A stretch of 64,000 bases of DNA from Trissonchulus latispiculum (GCA_030248195.1 JASAND010030866.1:1-64000), one strand, 5' to 3'. Numbered from the stretch's first letter, positions 36,609-49,644 are shown. Made by a program: numbers and translations. Notes: generated from the letters alone by a model not told the origin.

Positions 36609-39600
36609 ACAGGGGATTGCACCAAATAAGTTAAACTTCAGATTATCTTAATCGTCAGTTAATCTCCAGTTAAACTGCAGATTAAATGGAGTTTAAGCTG
36701 ATATGAAGTTAATCTTTTATCGGCCGTTGCACCAAATAAGTTCAGGATTATCTTAAGATTATCTTCCGATTAAACAGAAGATATCAAAAACGTTTAATCC
36801 AGCTCTATAGCACGTTTACCATCAGATTAACCGCTTTTCTACTTTATTTAGACCCATTACTAGTGCTTACGAAATAGAATTTATCCAAATCCTGCCTATA
36901 TTTTGGGTGTTAAACTTATTCGTGTGAACCGACGCGTCCTGCGTTAAACTAAAAATTAGATTAAAAATGGCTTGTTGCTATTGGTCGGTTAGTCCGTACT
37001 TCAATGGCCAAAACTCATTCACATAAGAAATAGTTTAACTATAGATTAGCTTCAGATTAACTCCAGATTAATTTAACTTTTCTTAATCTGATTTGGTGCA
37101 ATGAGGAAAAGTTTAACATTAGATTAAGTTAATCTTGAGTTTATCTATTTCAAAGTTAATCGTAATGTTAAACTGAAGTTAATCATAAACTTATCTTATT
37201 TGGTGCAAACGGGCACTAAGGCTTTAAGCCTAAATTTATGTAATTAAGTGTAATCAACCCAAAAACGGCCACTAACATCATTCCAGAAACAGTGAAAAGA
37301 GGGTAATTCGGTCACCAACCCCCAAATATCCGGAGTTGTCACTCCCTACGACTTTAATTAGTAAGATCTTGGTTAATATTAAGAATACTAATGAGTTGTC
37401 ACTCTCCACGAAGAGAAATACTAGTATTTTGGTTAACCTTAAGAATATTAATGGGTTGTCCATTCACAATTCAACCCAAATGGGGTTTTCGCTTCACTTT
37501 GTACAACTGTTAATGATCATTTTGAAGTAGCACGAAGTTATGACCTGAAACACAAGGTTTATGGGGTAACATTCAATGCCGAGAATTGCATTGCCGAGAA
37601 TGCACATTGCCGAGAAAGGCATTGCCGAGAATTGCATTGCCGAGAACGGTCAGTGCTCATTACTTGCATTGCCGAGAAAGATTAAGAATCATAGTTTGCA
37701 TTGCCGAGAATGGCATTGCTGAGAATTGCATTGCTGAGAAAGTGCATTTTATGAAACCTGCTTTATCTATGCTGCAAGTATATTCAGTCTTTAAATGCTA
37801 CAGTACATTCTAAATTTCTAAGCAGCTGAGAAATGTATGCAAGTTTAATTCAAAGCTTTTATATTTCAATTTCATTAAATTGAATTGCAAAAATTAATTA
37901 ATTTATTAATAAAATTAATAATTAGTGAATAAATTAAAATTAAGAAATTGCTAAGCTCAGGATTGAAGGTAGCAAGATATTCCAATGAGATCTGGCTTCA
38001 AGTCGTGATGAGTAGCGTTCCTTCATGACCTGTAGACGCAGAACTCGCTTAAACTATTATAGTCTAATCTACTGACCAGTGACTACAAAGTTACCATCTG
38101 CAATCCCACTCTTTCCCCGCCCAATGCAGTTACTAAAAATTAGTTAAAATTTTTAAGTTTAAGTTTGTTTTATAAAACAATTTACATAGGTTTGTGCTCC
38201 GGTCTTACAAATTTTTGTTGGCTTTCTTCTCTAGGACGATCACCATTTGTGGTAGTATTAAAGCGCAGAAAAAAGCCTTTGAAAACCACACTTTTTTATG
38301 GAAAAATGCATTGAAAGGCACATGTCCGAGTTTTAAAAAATGCCTGCTGGTGCAAACACGAAACTTTTGTTCGAAACCAGATCAAATTTCCTGTTATCTT
38401 ATTAAACATGAAAGCTAAATACAAATTAATAACTACAAGCTGCCCTTCGGAAATTTCTGCGCTCTGACAATTGCACAGTTCGGATCTCTTTAACTTTATC
38501 CCCCCAACAAAAGTTGGTCAACTTCAAAAGCTTATTGCAAGAAATCAACAGAACCTTGTGCATGAATTATGCATCGTTGGAATGCTCAAGATGTGCTCTA
38601 TTTAATGGTGTAAAACAGCTAAGCTTTCTGCTATAAAACGTTAAGCTTAGCAAACTATCAGAGTTACCACTTTTTGCAATTTTTGGTAGTCTTTTAAGCT
38701 TGACTTTTTATAGCAGCAAGCTAAAGCAAACTGCTTTACGTTTACACCATTAAATAGAGCCATCTCGAGCATTCCAACGATGTATAAATTTATGCTCTGA
38801 AGTTCTGTTGATCTCTTGCAATAAGCATTTGAAGTTGACCAAAATTTTGTTGGGGGAGATATAGTTAGAGAGATTCCACAGGGCAGTTCTTGAGCTATCG
38901 TAAAAGAAGAGATGCGAAAATTGAAAGGGAGTTCCAACTTCAAACCATTAGCAGAAAAAACAAAAAATTCTCCAAAAATGAATATATAAGAAACATATTA
39001 AATTAATTTTGTATGCTACCCTCTTACTGGCGCTTTTCTGCACAGAAGAAAAACGATTTAATTTAAAGCTTTATAATTATAATAAACATGTGCACATTTC
39101 TCAACTCTGAACATGTCTTGTAACCTTATAAGAGAGTAACATACTTGCCGCATAAATAAAGCAGGTTTCATAAAATGCACTTTCTCGCCAATGCCATTCT
39201 CAGCAATGCCATTCTCGGCAATGCAAACTATGATTCTTAATCTTTCTCAGCAATGCAAGTAATGAGCATTGACCGTTCTCGGCAATGCAATTCTCGGCAA
39301 TGCCTTTCTCGGCAATGTGCATTCTCGGCAATGCAATTCTCGGCATTGAAGACACCCCGGTTTATGGGCCTAGCAGGCCAAAAATTAGTCGCCAAGTTGC
39401 CTGAAAAGTAAAGATGTGCTCTAACGCCCGTTTGCACCAAATAAGATTAAGTTTATGATTAACTTCAGTTTAACTTATGTTTATGATTAACTTTGGAATA
39501 GATAAACTCAAGATTAACTTAATCTAATGTTAAACTTTTTCTCGTTGCACCAAATCAGATTAAGAAAAGTTAAACTAATCTTAAGTTAATCTGAAGTTAA

Positions 39601-40339
39601 TCTGAAGTTAAACTATTTCTCATGTGAATGCGTTTTGGCCAATGAAATACAGTAACGTGATAGCAACCGACCAATAGCAACAAGCCATTTTAAATCAAAT
39701 TTTTAGTTTAACGAACGGTGCGTCGGTTCACACGAATAAGTTTAACATCCGATTATCGGTAACTTGAAGTGCAAAGCTTACACTAGCCATTGGCCACACA
39801 TAAATGTAGTCGTAATGTAAATAGTTGCACTTAGAATTGCAATTTTATCATTTCTGAGATGTAATAGCATTTATCAATTCCTATTACATAATTCTTCACC
39901 GTTCTTTCGATATCTTTTGAACTAAGTATAAAATTGCAAACAATGATAAACAAATGGCGTTCTTGAAATTTTCGAAAAAAAATTAAAATTAAAATTAAAA
40001 TTAAAAAATTAAAATTTGCTAAAAATACGCCAACATTTGTGTAACTATTTGTAAAACGCAGGCTGTATTTGGATAAATTCTATGTTTGCTAGCACTAGTA
40101 GAAAGTAGAAAAGCAGCTAATCCGATGTTAAACCTGCTATAGAGCAGGATTAAAAGTTTCCGATTATCTTCAGTTTAATCGGAAGATAATCTAAAGGTAA
40201 TCCTGAACTTATTTGGTGCAACGGTCGATAAAAGATTAACTTCAGATCAACTTAAACTCCATTTAATCTGGAGTTTAACTGGAGATTAGCTGACGATTAA
40301 GATAATCTGATGTTTAACTTATTTGGTGCAATCCCCTGT
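36609..40339. mobile_element. 3.7-kb foldback element, almost entirely palindromic
   Basis: Ends are inverted repeats starting ACAGGGGATTGCACCAAATA. Successive blocks mirror each other inward: GTTAATC-rich arms (36609-37220 and 39430-40339), GCCGAGAATTGCATT tandem blocks (37578-37745 and 39165-39350), and an inner pair near 38500-38640 and 38690-38870. The centre is near 38670. The right arm has about 320 bp of extra sequence (39757-40080). No ORF and no clear target duplication. Confidence 0.75.
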
Positions 40340-40639
40340 AAAAATGACAAATATTGGAAGATGGTTCAATATTAGGTACTAAGTAGCTAAATACATAGTT
40401 AAATAGTGTTAATTAGTAATAATTAGTGATGATTAGTTAATATTTAGTTAATTTTTATAATTTTGGTCGGTAACATGACTTGGGCTCATATGAAAGAGGA
40501 TCATATGATGCTGATTCCAAAAATCTAAACCCAACTGTTCAACTCCCAAAAATAAAGTTATAAGCAAAAATGTTTTTATAAGATTACTTTTAGTTTCGTA
40601 ATCTTATCACTCCAAAAAGGAATGTTCTAAAAGGGTTTT

Positions 40640-40775
40640 TGTTTTGGTTTGACTTAAGTCAAACCTTTCCTTTTTCATTGTCTGGGAGGTTGTCTACCTC
40701 CCAGACTACACACCGGTCAGGTGGTGTTTTCTTTTCCTTCCATTCTGCTAGCGTCCTTTCTTTCAGGACCTAGCA
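40640..40775. repeat. Three consecutive hairpins
   Basis: GGTTTGACTTAAGTCAAACC (a 20-nt palindrome), GTCTGGGAGGT with exact complement after the loop TGTCT, and CTGCTAG..GTCCT mirrored by AGGAC..CTAGCAG. Style matches the hairpin-rich region after 45.5 kb. Function unknown. Confidence 0.6.
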
Positions 40776-40852
40776 GTTGTCCTCACTTGAACTTTTGGCC
40801 AACAGAAAAGGAACAGGACAGGGCCAACAAAAAAGAAAGGAGGAAAATAGGA

Positions 40853-41395
40853 AGGATCTTTTGCGCTTTCCCCCCCAGCCCTAACTTTTGATTTTTTGAC
40901 AAATAACATTGAAATTTGGTGTGGGTGCATACTGGAGGCTGCTAAATTCAAAAATTCAAAAATTTCAAAATTTTTAAAATTTTTAAAAAATTTTGAATTT
41001 TTGTTTGGTAAGGGGGGACCAAGGAGAACCAAAACATTTTTTGAAAAAAATTTTGCTGAAAATTTGCATACAGGGGTTTTCTGGGGCGCTGAGTACGAAT
41101 CTGAAATCCGTTTTTCAATTCAGCTTTTCGTTAGCTCAGTATACGCTAAAGTTGTAAGCTTAACATGTAAGCTTATAGTGAGCTAACGAAAAGCTGAATT
41201 GAAAAACGGATTTCAGGTTCGTGCTCAGCGCCCCAGAAAACCCCTGTATGCAAGTTTTCAGCAAAATGTTTTTCAAAAAATTTTTTTTGGTTCCCCTTAC
41301 CAAACAAAAATTTAAAATTTTTAAAAATTTTAAAAAATTTGAATTTTTTGAATTTTTGAATTCAGCAGTCTCCAGCTTGAGATAATTGGTTTGGT
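40853..41395. mobile_element. Dispersed inverted-repeat element (copy 2), palindromic
   Basis: Sequence related to 13747-14030 runs to a centre near 41165 and then reverses (GCTAACGAAAAGCTGAATTG mirrored), ending near 41395. The right arm lacks the distal C-run end, so this copy is incomplete. Confidence 0.65.
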
Positions 41396-41678
41396 TTACA
41401 ATATGGTGGTCCTCGTGATGCTAAGGGTTAATATAATGGTTAATGGTTCTTGTGTGATTTGATATAAAGGCTCCCGGCTTTGAAGAAAAAATTAAGTATA
41501 ATATGGCCTCGGGTTAAGAGGCAGCCGGGGAGCCACCCTTAGACCACACGGTACTTGGATTTGAGGACCCGACCTGCAATTCCTGGAATTCGAGGCCGAA
41601 TTTCAATTAGCAAGGGGAGTATGTTAAATATCAGCAACCCAGAAAGGTTGAAATCAGCATAATAACCTAGTCTCAACG

Positions 41679-41753
41679 TCCGGGGATGTCGCTTAGTGGT
41701 AGAACGTTCTGCGCTTAAACCAAAGCTCGGCGGTTCGATCCCCGCCCTGGACA
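41679..41753 (+). other. tRNA-derived sequence (SINE head or tRNA pseudogene)
   Basis: GGGGATGTCGCTTAGTGGTA matches a tRNA 5' end with an A box, and GGTTCGATCCC is a B box, at tRNA-like spacing. The anticodon stem does not pair (TTCTG against ACCAA) and the acceptor pairing is partial. It is more likely a tRNA-derived SINE or pseudogene than a working tRNA. Confidence 0.6.
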
Positions 41754-41815
41754 CTTTTCTTCACATCTTTCAGATCCTGGTTTCAACCTTTCACATAATA
41801 AAAATATTAACATAA

Positions 41816-44735
41816 GTAGGTAGCAGTGTTGACGAATGGGATGGGATGGGATGGGATGGGATTCACATCTCGTCCCATATGGGATGGTGGGATTACTTGG
41901 GACTGAATGCGCTCTCATAGTGGAATACCAAAATTTTGCATTTTCAATTTTAACGTTTGACAATTTTTCATAATTATAAAAATGTATAGATGCATCAATA
42001 TTATTGAGCTGTTTTTGCCCGAACCAAGACTGCAACATCGGATTTGACTAGTTACTTTCCGAGTCTACTGCTGTGTGATTAACAGCTCCGCGAGCGCAAT
42101 TTATTTTAGCTCACCACAGCTGGTAGTGATGTATCAGTCCCTGACTCTGAAACTATTCACAGGCTATAAAGGTTTCCGTTTCAGTCAAGAGACCTGAAAC
42201 TGAAACTAAAATAATTTTAATAAGTCGACAAAACCAGCAATTTGAAACTAAAATTTGGATATTCTGCAGGAGGGTGAGGAGGAGGCTTAATAATCATCCT
42301 ATTATGGTTTACATGAAACTTCGACGCTAGAAACGGACCATTCTTGAATGAACTGAAACTGAAATGACTGAAACTACAACTGAAACCGACATTATCTTGT
42401 CTTGCCGACTGAACATTAAATAAAACTGAACTGATAAAATTTTCTTCGACAATCAAATTTCGACAGAAGCTGAAATGGTTTCGGATCGGCGACTAAAACT
42501 GCAACTGCAATTAAAACCTCTTCTAAGCAACTCTAAGAGGTGGACGGACACTAGATTATTATTTATTTCATATCTGGATATCAGCCTACTTTACTTTAAT
42601 GATAAATATCCAGCTATCGGGATATTCAGCTAGCCGCTTAGTGTGTTTTGCGCCTCCCCCCCAACCCTAACTTTGTGGTAGACAGATAGCGAAGTTAGAC
42701 ACTTCTAGAAGTGTCTAGTCATTTTAGACACTTCGCAAAGTGCCTAGACACATTGCGAAAATTTTGTCAGAGTGACGTTTTTGTGCAGTGTCTAGGCACT
42801 TCGCGGAGTGTCTAACTTTCATTAGACACATGCAGAAAATTTCATTTGTCATGAACAATATGACTCCAATCAATTTATTTGTTGACACAACTGCGGACTT
42901 CAACTTCTGGAAATTTGAAATATATATTTAGTTTTTACATATTTTACTTGATATATACTTATATTTACAGTTCATCTACAGTATGTTGTCTTTTTGCAGG
43001 ATAAATGACATCCGCTGCTAGAAGGTTAAAATCTAAACGTTCTGTAAAGTTTTCCCACGATTCACTCGAAGGAGCGAAGGGTTCCAATTTTCTCGTCGCC
43101 ATTGAAGTATTTCTCTGTTACATAAATCAGAGAAAACTAAGTCTCTATTTACTCACATACGATACACACACTAACTGGATTAGAAACCCTCTAAAACCCG
43201 CCCTTTTAAAACTTCTATTCATAACAATTGTAACATAACAAAGTCGAAACAACAAGATTAAAATAATTAAATAAGCAATTAAATTCTTACCAATCACTGG
43301 AAAAATCGGAAGTATTTTTGCAAAAACTACTTTCATTACAGACACGGAAATAAAGTCAAAAGTTGAGAAAACTAAGCGAAATTCAGGTTGCGCTTACACA
43401 TAGTTAATTACTCTAAATCGAAAAGCGATTTCATAATAATTAAAAAACTAAACCATGTCTCGAGAAAAATTTGCTTCAGTCTGCAGAAATTCTGAAAAAT
43501 TTTACACTTTCTAAAATGCATTAAAACAATTTTAGATAACCACAAATAGTTATTGTATTGTTTTGACTTTATTACAATAGACTGTAGACGAAAATAATAT
43601 AAGTATAGTGTCCAGTAAAATATGTAAAAACTAAATTTCCGAAAGTTGAACCATAGTTGTGTCAACTAATAAATTGGAGTCATATAGTTCATGACACATG
43701 AAATTTTCTGCATGTGTCTAATGAAGGTTAGACACTTCGCGAAGTGCCTAGACACATTGCAGAAAAACATCACTCTGACAGAATTTTCGCAATGTGTCTA
43801 GTCACTGCAAAGTGTCTAAAATTACTAGACACTTCTAGAAGTGTCTAACTTCGCTATCTGTCTACCATATATATATTTTTGACCAATAACTTTGAAATTT
43901 TGCATGGGTGCATACTGGAGGCTGATGAATTTAAAATTTTAAAAAATTTAAATTTTAGTTTGGTAAAGGGGGACCAAGAGGAATCCAAACATTCTTTGAA
44001 GAAATTTTGCTGAAAGCTTGCATACAGGGGTTTTGGGGCGATGACCGTTTTTCGATTCAGCTTTTCCTTAGCTTAGTGTTAAAGTTAAGTTGTAGTTTAA
44101 CATTTTACATTATCCTTACCAAGCTAAAATTTTTAAAGACTTTAAAGACACGGAGAAGATTTCCGGTTTTAGATATATCTTAAAAGGTTTTCTTTCTTGA
44201 ACGCGGTTCAAATTTTGCTGGATTCAAGGTGGATTCCATATTAGTTATGATTTTTCTAAATCGTTACCATTACGTCTGAAATTGTCTAAAACTGATTAAT
44301 TAATTGTTCCATATGTACGCTTCTCATTACAGCCTAATTGACTCAATAATTGCAGCATTTGTGATTATCAGTAGAAGTGTCATATTAAAAGGTAAGGAAG
44401 AGATTCTTCATCAATTCCTGATTTGGCTGCCCGCTAATGCTTAGATTTTTTTCTGTTCAGATTTTTCGAAAGAAACTAATCAACAGTGCATAATACTAAT
44501 TACAAGTTGAATGGCTTCATGTAGACACATTTTCGTTAAATGAAGCGGTAATGGACTTATAAATAAATACTTGCCTAAAATTTGTAATCACGTTTCAGCC
44601 GATGTGGGATAACATGGGATTATATTTGATTTGATAAACAAGTGGGATGGGATGGGATGGAAAGAAAAATTTTCGAGTGGGGATGGGATGGGACGACCCT
44701 TCGAAAAAATCCCATTCGTCAACTCTGGTAGGTAG
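41816..44735. mobile_element. 2.9-kb hAT-like element with (ATGGG)n terminal arrays
   Basis: Element 41824-44727 begins CAGTGTTGACGAATGGGATG and ends CCCATTCGTCAACTCTG, flanked by identical 8-bp repeats GTAGGTAG at 41816-41823 and 44728-44735. Pentamer ATGGG arrays lie inside both ends. It contains a degenerate TGAAAC-rich element, a dispersed inverted-repeat copy and a 1.2-kb foldback inserted into that copy. No transposase. Confidence 0.85.
42676..43867. mobile_element. 1.2-kb foldback element (TAGACACTTC repeats)
   Basis: Ends TGGTAGACAGATAGCGAAGT and its inverse. Arms of about 230 bp are built from repeated TAGACACTTC(G/T) motifs in both orientations. It interrupts a copy of the CCCTAACTTTTTGA dispersed element, whose sequence resumes at 43875. 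The interior has no supported gene. Confidence 0.75.
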
Positions 44736-45540
44736 ATAGATGTAGAAAGTGCGTAGTTTATTGTGATGTAATTTTTAACGTACAGATAATTGTATAGATT
44801 GTGTAATAAATTGAGAAAGTTATCAAATTTTACTAAGTTCTCCCTTTGGTTGCGTTTATGTGTTAAAGGAAATTTCGCAAAGTTTCGCTCAGTTTCAGCA
44901 CCCAAAATTTATCAAAAATGGGTCAGTGGGAGGCAATAATCAAATCTCATTAATTTCCACCCCCAATGGCCGGCCAACTCGCCATCGAGGACAAAACGCT
45001 AGAAATTAAACGGCCATTTTTTGGCCTTAATTTTTAATATTTAAAGGGCTTCGGGCCACACTTTTAATTGTAATCTTTGGGGGCCTTCTTTTTACATTTT
45101 ATGAAGGACAATAGGCCATTTTTACCTGCATTTTTGGGCCATTGAGCCCCCAATTTTATCCAGTATTTTGGGTCGGAGGCCAATCTTTTAGTTCAATAGC
45201 ATGTGTGGGCTTTTGAGCCACTTTTAGTTCATTTTGCTTTATTATTATTATTATTATTATTATTTTTTATTATTATTTAAAATAAAAGGGGCAGCTCATG
45301 TAAACCCCTCCTGTTCGATGGAGGTCTTGAGAATTGCCCCAGCTTCTGTTTCTTTAGTTTTTTTAAATTCGACACTCTCTTACTATCGAGGTTTGCTGAC
45401 CTCCGCCCTTTATTTTCTCATTCAGTTAATTATTATCGTTTGTTGCACTTTTCGGCCAAGCCACGACCAACATTTTTTACCATTTTTAATAAGGCCCGTT
45501 TGACCATAAATTGGGTATTTTGTGTAGAATTCGGGATTAT
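44736..45540. other. Intergenic, no gene seen
   Basis: AT-rich sequence with scattered GGCC motifs and an ATT trinucleotide run near 45237-45275. Short frames here (for example a poly-Tyr frame over the ATT run) are not credible. Confidence 0.5.
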
Positions 45541-46868
45541 TAAGTGTGGACCCCAATCCCTAAGTTTGAGTTAGAGGGTCCCTTTGCTACGACCCTAAAA
45601 CACTGAGTTAGTTAACAAAAGTATTCTCCCCACAGCCGGCAACTAGGAGTGGCCGGCCATACTGTTTAAATAACGGCTTTGTCAAGCCTACAAAATCATT
45701 GTTTATATTTTGCTCTATTTTATCTTTAGGTCGGTATCAAAATTAATAGGTATCTAAAAATTAAGGTTAATTCTAAAACAGTTCTAAAAACAATCAGCCA
45801 ATCTTTTAACTCTTAACAATCAAGCGTTTCAAGGGGAATGACCGGCTTACCCGCCAGCTAACCTAATTGTTGTTAGTAGTTTTTGTTTAGTAATGATTGC
45901 TTGGCAATCATTACTCACTTGGCTTTCTAAAGTTCCAAATTTCCCCAAAATATTACAAAATTTCACAAAGTTTCGCACCAAAAAAGTCAAGTTTTAGAAT
46001 CCTAAAAACTTGATCAACAGTTCATAAAATTGTTGGTTATAGGTATACAAAATAGTAGCTAAGAAACTAAGTGCTAGTTTTTATCAAAATTAGGGTTTAC
46101 CAAATCTACATCTGTAATTAGGTAGTAGTTAAGAATGATTATATAATGTTTATTAGGAATGTGTATGTTTGTGTGTATAAATGCAAGAGTGATTCTGCAA
46201 AGAATAATCACGTAATATTAGCTAAGAAATTGTACTTTTGTGCATGTGTATGTGTGTAAATGTGAGAGTGATAGTTTCTGTGATTATAATCGTGTGTGGT
46301 AACTCACGTAAACTCCTTCTGCTTGACGAGGGTTGTGAGCTCTGCCAAAGTGAACAAGGCTCAGATAGTAAGCAGAAATAAAGAGTAACTGTTGCTTGTG
46401 TGTATAACTGTGTTCAAGATTAATGAGAGCGTGCTCTAGTCCAATTGTTGTATAAGTATAGTATAAATGGTATAAATATAAGTAAGTATAAATTCAGTAG
46501 TTCAGATGTTTGTGTAAATGTTGTACGAATATTGTTTAGCTAGGAAAATGAGGTTGAGTAGTTAAGTATTAGTCTGTCTCTGATATGTGTAAATGTCACT
46601 GTTTATATGGTGAAATTAACGATAACAGTTGGGAAAATGGCTGTTCGAATGTGTAACGATTGCCTGTGCGCGTGGTATGTAGGAAACACCAAAATTACAC
46701 TAAGATTCATGTACTACGCAGGAAAATAATAATTGGTAACATAGTTCTAGTAGGCAAGCCTGGTATGTATATCAGAAGGTCCGTGAATGCATGGTTACGT
46801 AGGAAATTTAGGTTCAGGCTCTGTATAGTAAATATGCAAATGAGGTTTGGATCATAGAACCTAAGGTC

Positions 46869-46962
46869 ACGGGGTCCCCGTATTAGGTGCTCACCTGTCC
46901 AACGCAGGATGTCCTCGATTCGTCCGCGTAAGCCACTCTTTGTCAACACTGCGGACGAATCG
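46869..46962 (+). promoter_or_regulatory. Cluster of four adjacent hairpins
   Basis: In order: ACGGGG-T-CCCCGT, AGGTG-CT-CACCT, AGGA-TG-TCCT, and a 12-bp stem CGATTCGTCCGC closing on GCGGACGAATCG with a 23-nt loop. All perfect. Probably structured RNA in the leader. Confidence 0.55.
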
Positions 46963-47540
46963 CATGAAAAAGAATCCTTTAAATGATCAGTTTCGTTGCC
47001 AAATTAACGTAATCCTTGTTTAATAATTTTTTTTGGAATTTCTAAGCAAAACGCATATCAATAGTACATATAGACCGGTAGTGAACACAGTTTATAATTA
47101 TATTCGTTGTCTCTTTTGTTCTAATATATGCCGTTATTGCCATCTTTAGCCAATTTAGTCATGTTTCATTCATGTTTCGTTCATAATAATGACCGCAATT
47201 GCGGTCTAGCACCATTTCATGTCAGTGTTTACGTTTAAAGAGAAAACTATAAAATTTTGTTACACATCGTTTAGCAAGATTGAAAAATCAACCTTGCTCG
47301 GCCGACGACTAAGACAAATCCAGCTCACGATGATGGTTCATAAGTGGCAATAATAAGCGTTCAGCAAATCAACAATTTTGATTAATATTAAGCAGTAATC
47401 AATAATATTCCTGAAATAAGTAAAATAACAATTAGTTACCTAAGTATTATGGATTGTTTACTAGAACCATCTTCTAATAAATGCAAACTTCGCAAATTCA
47501 TGGATTTAACCAGTTTCCGAAGTTCGATATTTGCTAAAAC

Positions 47541-47709
47541 AGGAAGTTGTCACCTTCCTCATTTAGAACCCCGGAAAACAGAGGTTCTACGTTCAATTAT
47601 TGTGTTTCCATCAATTTCGCGTGTTAGCCACTTTCTAATTGATTTAATGCGTGCTAAAAGTAGGAAGTTATTACTTTCCTTCCAGGACCCAGAAAACAAG
47701 AGGTCCTGG
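47541..47709 (+). promoter_or_regulatory. Duplicated two-hairpin RNA motif with compensatory changes
   Basis: Two copies about 120 nt apart. Each has a short AGGAAG..CTTCCT-type hairpin, followed by a second hairpin: TAGAACC..GGTTCTA in copy 1 and CCAGGACC..GGTCCTGG in copy 2, with similar loops (CCGGAAAACAGA, CAGAAAACAAGA). Two stem positions change on both strands, keeping pairing. Confidence 0.55.
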
Positions 47710-48408
47710 ATTCGATTATGTTCAACAAATTTATGTTTCTCGTTCTAATCGAGAAAATGGGTGTCTGTCTGCTTTTGAAGGGCCCAAACTGTATTAATTT
47801 CACGTTACAGGTTTGAACCGTACAGGAGCAGACAGTACAAAGCGAAATCACATTGCAATTGCAATTTCATGTCGTAATTGCAACTTATTGCACAAGATAC
47901 TAATAGGTTTTAACCCATAGGTGCAGAAGTGAGAATTGGTCCTGCCTGAAATTACACGTACGGATAGTCAGTTGTTTCGGATCTCAGAACCTATAATTAT
48001 TGGATTTTGATGATTAGCAGCCCGGAGAAGGACGCAAGCAGTGATTCGCATCAGATTGGATTTGTTTAGATGAATAAGGTACATTTTGAGGGAAGAACTG
48101 TTCAGCTTCTTACTTGGAGCTTTACGGCCGAGATTATTTCGAATATTGCACCGGATCAAACTTGGGGACTTAAAACCAATCGTGAACTTTGATATCTCAC
48201 CATTGCAGTCTGAAATCTGCATTAAATCTATTCTTAACATCTTTACTCAAAAATGGGTTAGATCATTGAATCCTTGTTGTTGTTATCCCCATCTCTGTTG
48301 CCTAAGCCACATCGATTGATAGCAGTGATTAGAATAGGAGATTAAAGAAGAGATTAAATTAGGAACTTGTACTAATCCCATAACCGGATCAGGAAACCCC
48401 AAAGCATC

Positions 48409-48575
48409 CGAAAGTGCTGTTGCCATCCCTTTGAGGATAATTACAGCATTTCGGGCTCACCCAAAGACCGGAACCTTGTACTACTAACACCTTTAAACTA
48501 GTTAATTTAAATTGTTCTGTAGTTTTCTTTTTTTAGTATTGTATTGTCCTTGGTAAGGAGGACAGACAAAGAGTG
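48409..48575 (+). promoter_or_regulatory. Leader module 1: hairpin plus splice donor
   Basis: Stem CGAAA(g)TGCTGT..ACAGCATTTCG (48409-48453) with an inner ATCC..GGAT, followed by GGGCTCACCCAAAGACCGG and, 80 nt on, TTGGTAAGGA with a good 5' splice donor (GT at 48553). Closely parallels the module at 49645-49790. Confidence 0.55.
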
Positions 48576-49644
48576 TTAAATACAAGTTTGCTCTAAAGAT
48601 TGTGCAAAATCTGATCAGAATCAACGCAGTTTACACCAAAATGGCCCTAGAAGGCCGGCCTGTGCAAGGAAAGGACAAAAGCAAACGAAGTCTGAATATA
48701 GGTCGAAAAACAGCACAGTTTTTGTACATTTCTCAAGAACATTTCGTGTAATTACCAGTTCAGTTAGGTCCAGCCGGGCCCCAGGTGGAAACCTTACGAA
48801 TCACTTCGTTCAAGCAGAAATCACGGCAAGTTTAACTAAATTCTGATAACACAAGTTAGCAGAGGCCAGGAAGGCCCCAATTGGTGACAGGAAGTTACCA
48901 GAAACGGTTAATATTGTCAAACAGGCAATAACCAACAGTTTTTAGTCAATCCTTCAAGTTGCAAGTTCAAATGGGGCCCAAAATGCACATTTTGGGCCTG
49001 GAAAGCAAAGGAACGAGTAATGGTTGCTGGGTTCGATTCCCGCACCATAATCTTGTACTAATGGGTTTTAACCCATTTGATTCAGGTGCGGAGACGAAGC
49101 TACGCTGCTCTATCCTAACCTGAACTGCCCGCGGATCTTACCAGTCTTGTGTGTCTCTCAGATAGTCAGAGCCAGTAGTTTATCAGTGGACCGCAGAAGT
49201 CCGGATCAGTGAATCAGTAGTCAGACAGTCAGTCAATTGGAATCAGTCAGTTTTGGAAGGTACATAGACGGCTTGTAGTGCCGAGTAGCGGATTAAGACA
49301 GAGACAGCGAGCGTAGCACCGCCTGATCAAAGTGGGAGGTTAAACCAGAAACTGCAAAGCCAAAAGCTTAACTCTTGAAAGAAGGACTAAAATTCTATTC
49401 CCTTGCTTTTACCACATCATGTCATCAACCGTTTTCGTCATCAGTTTCAAGTCGGGAGGCGTTTCTCCCGTGTCTCTGGCCTAAGCGCCACCCATCCTCA
49501 GTGGAGAAGAAGAAGCCGTAGATTCGTTGAACTGTGTAGTTGTTTAATTTACATTAATCAGGAATAAGTAAGGCAGAACCAGGTGACTTCCCCCATTTCG
49601 CTATTTCCTCAAAAAGCCAGTTCCGTACAGTAACCCTGTCTAGG

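Noticed and set aside
45234..45503. ORF starting with a poly-Tyr run
   Set aside because: It translates an ATT trinucleotide repeat and AT-rich sequence without protein features.
47449..47748. 99-codon ORF in the leader
   Set aside because: It spans the duplicated hairpin motif, shows no protein-like domain, and the pattern is explained by RNA structure.
49025..49050. tRNA-like T arm (GGGTTCGATTCCCGCACCA) in the leader
   Set aside because: A perfect B-box-like arm, but no D arm, anticodon stem or acceptor stem could be found around it, so no tRNA is called.
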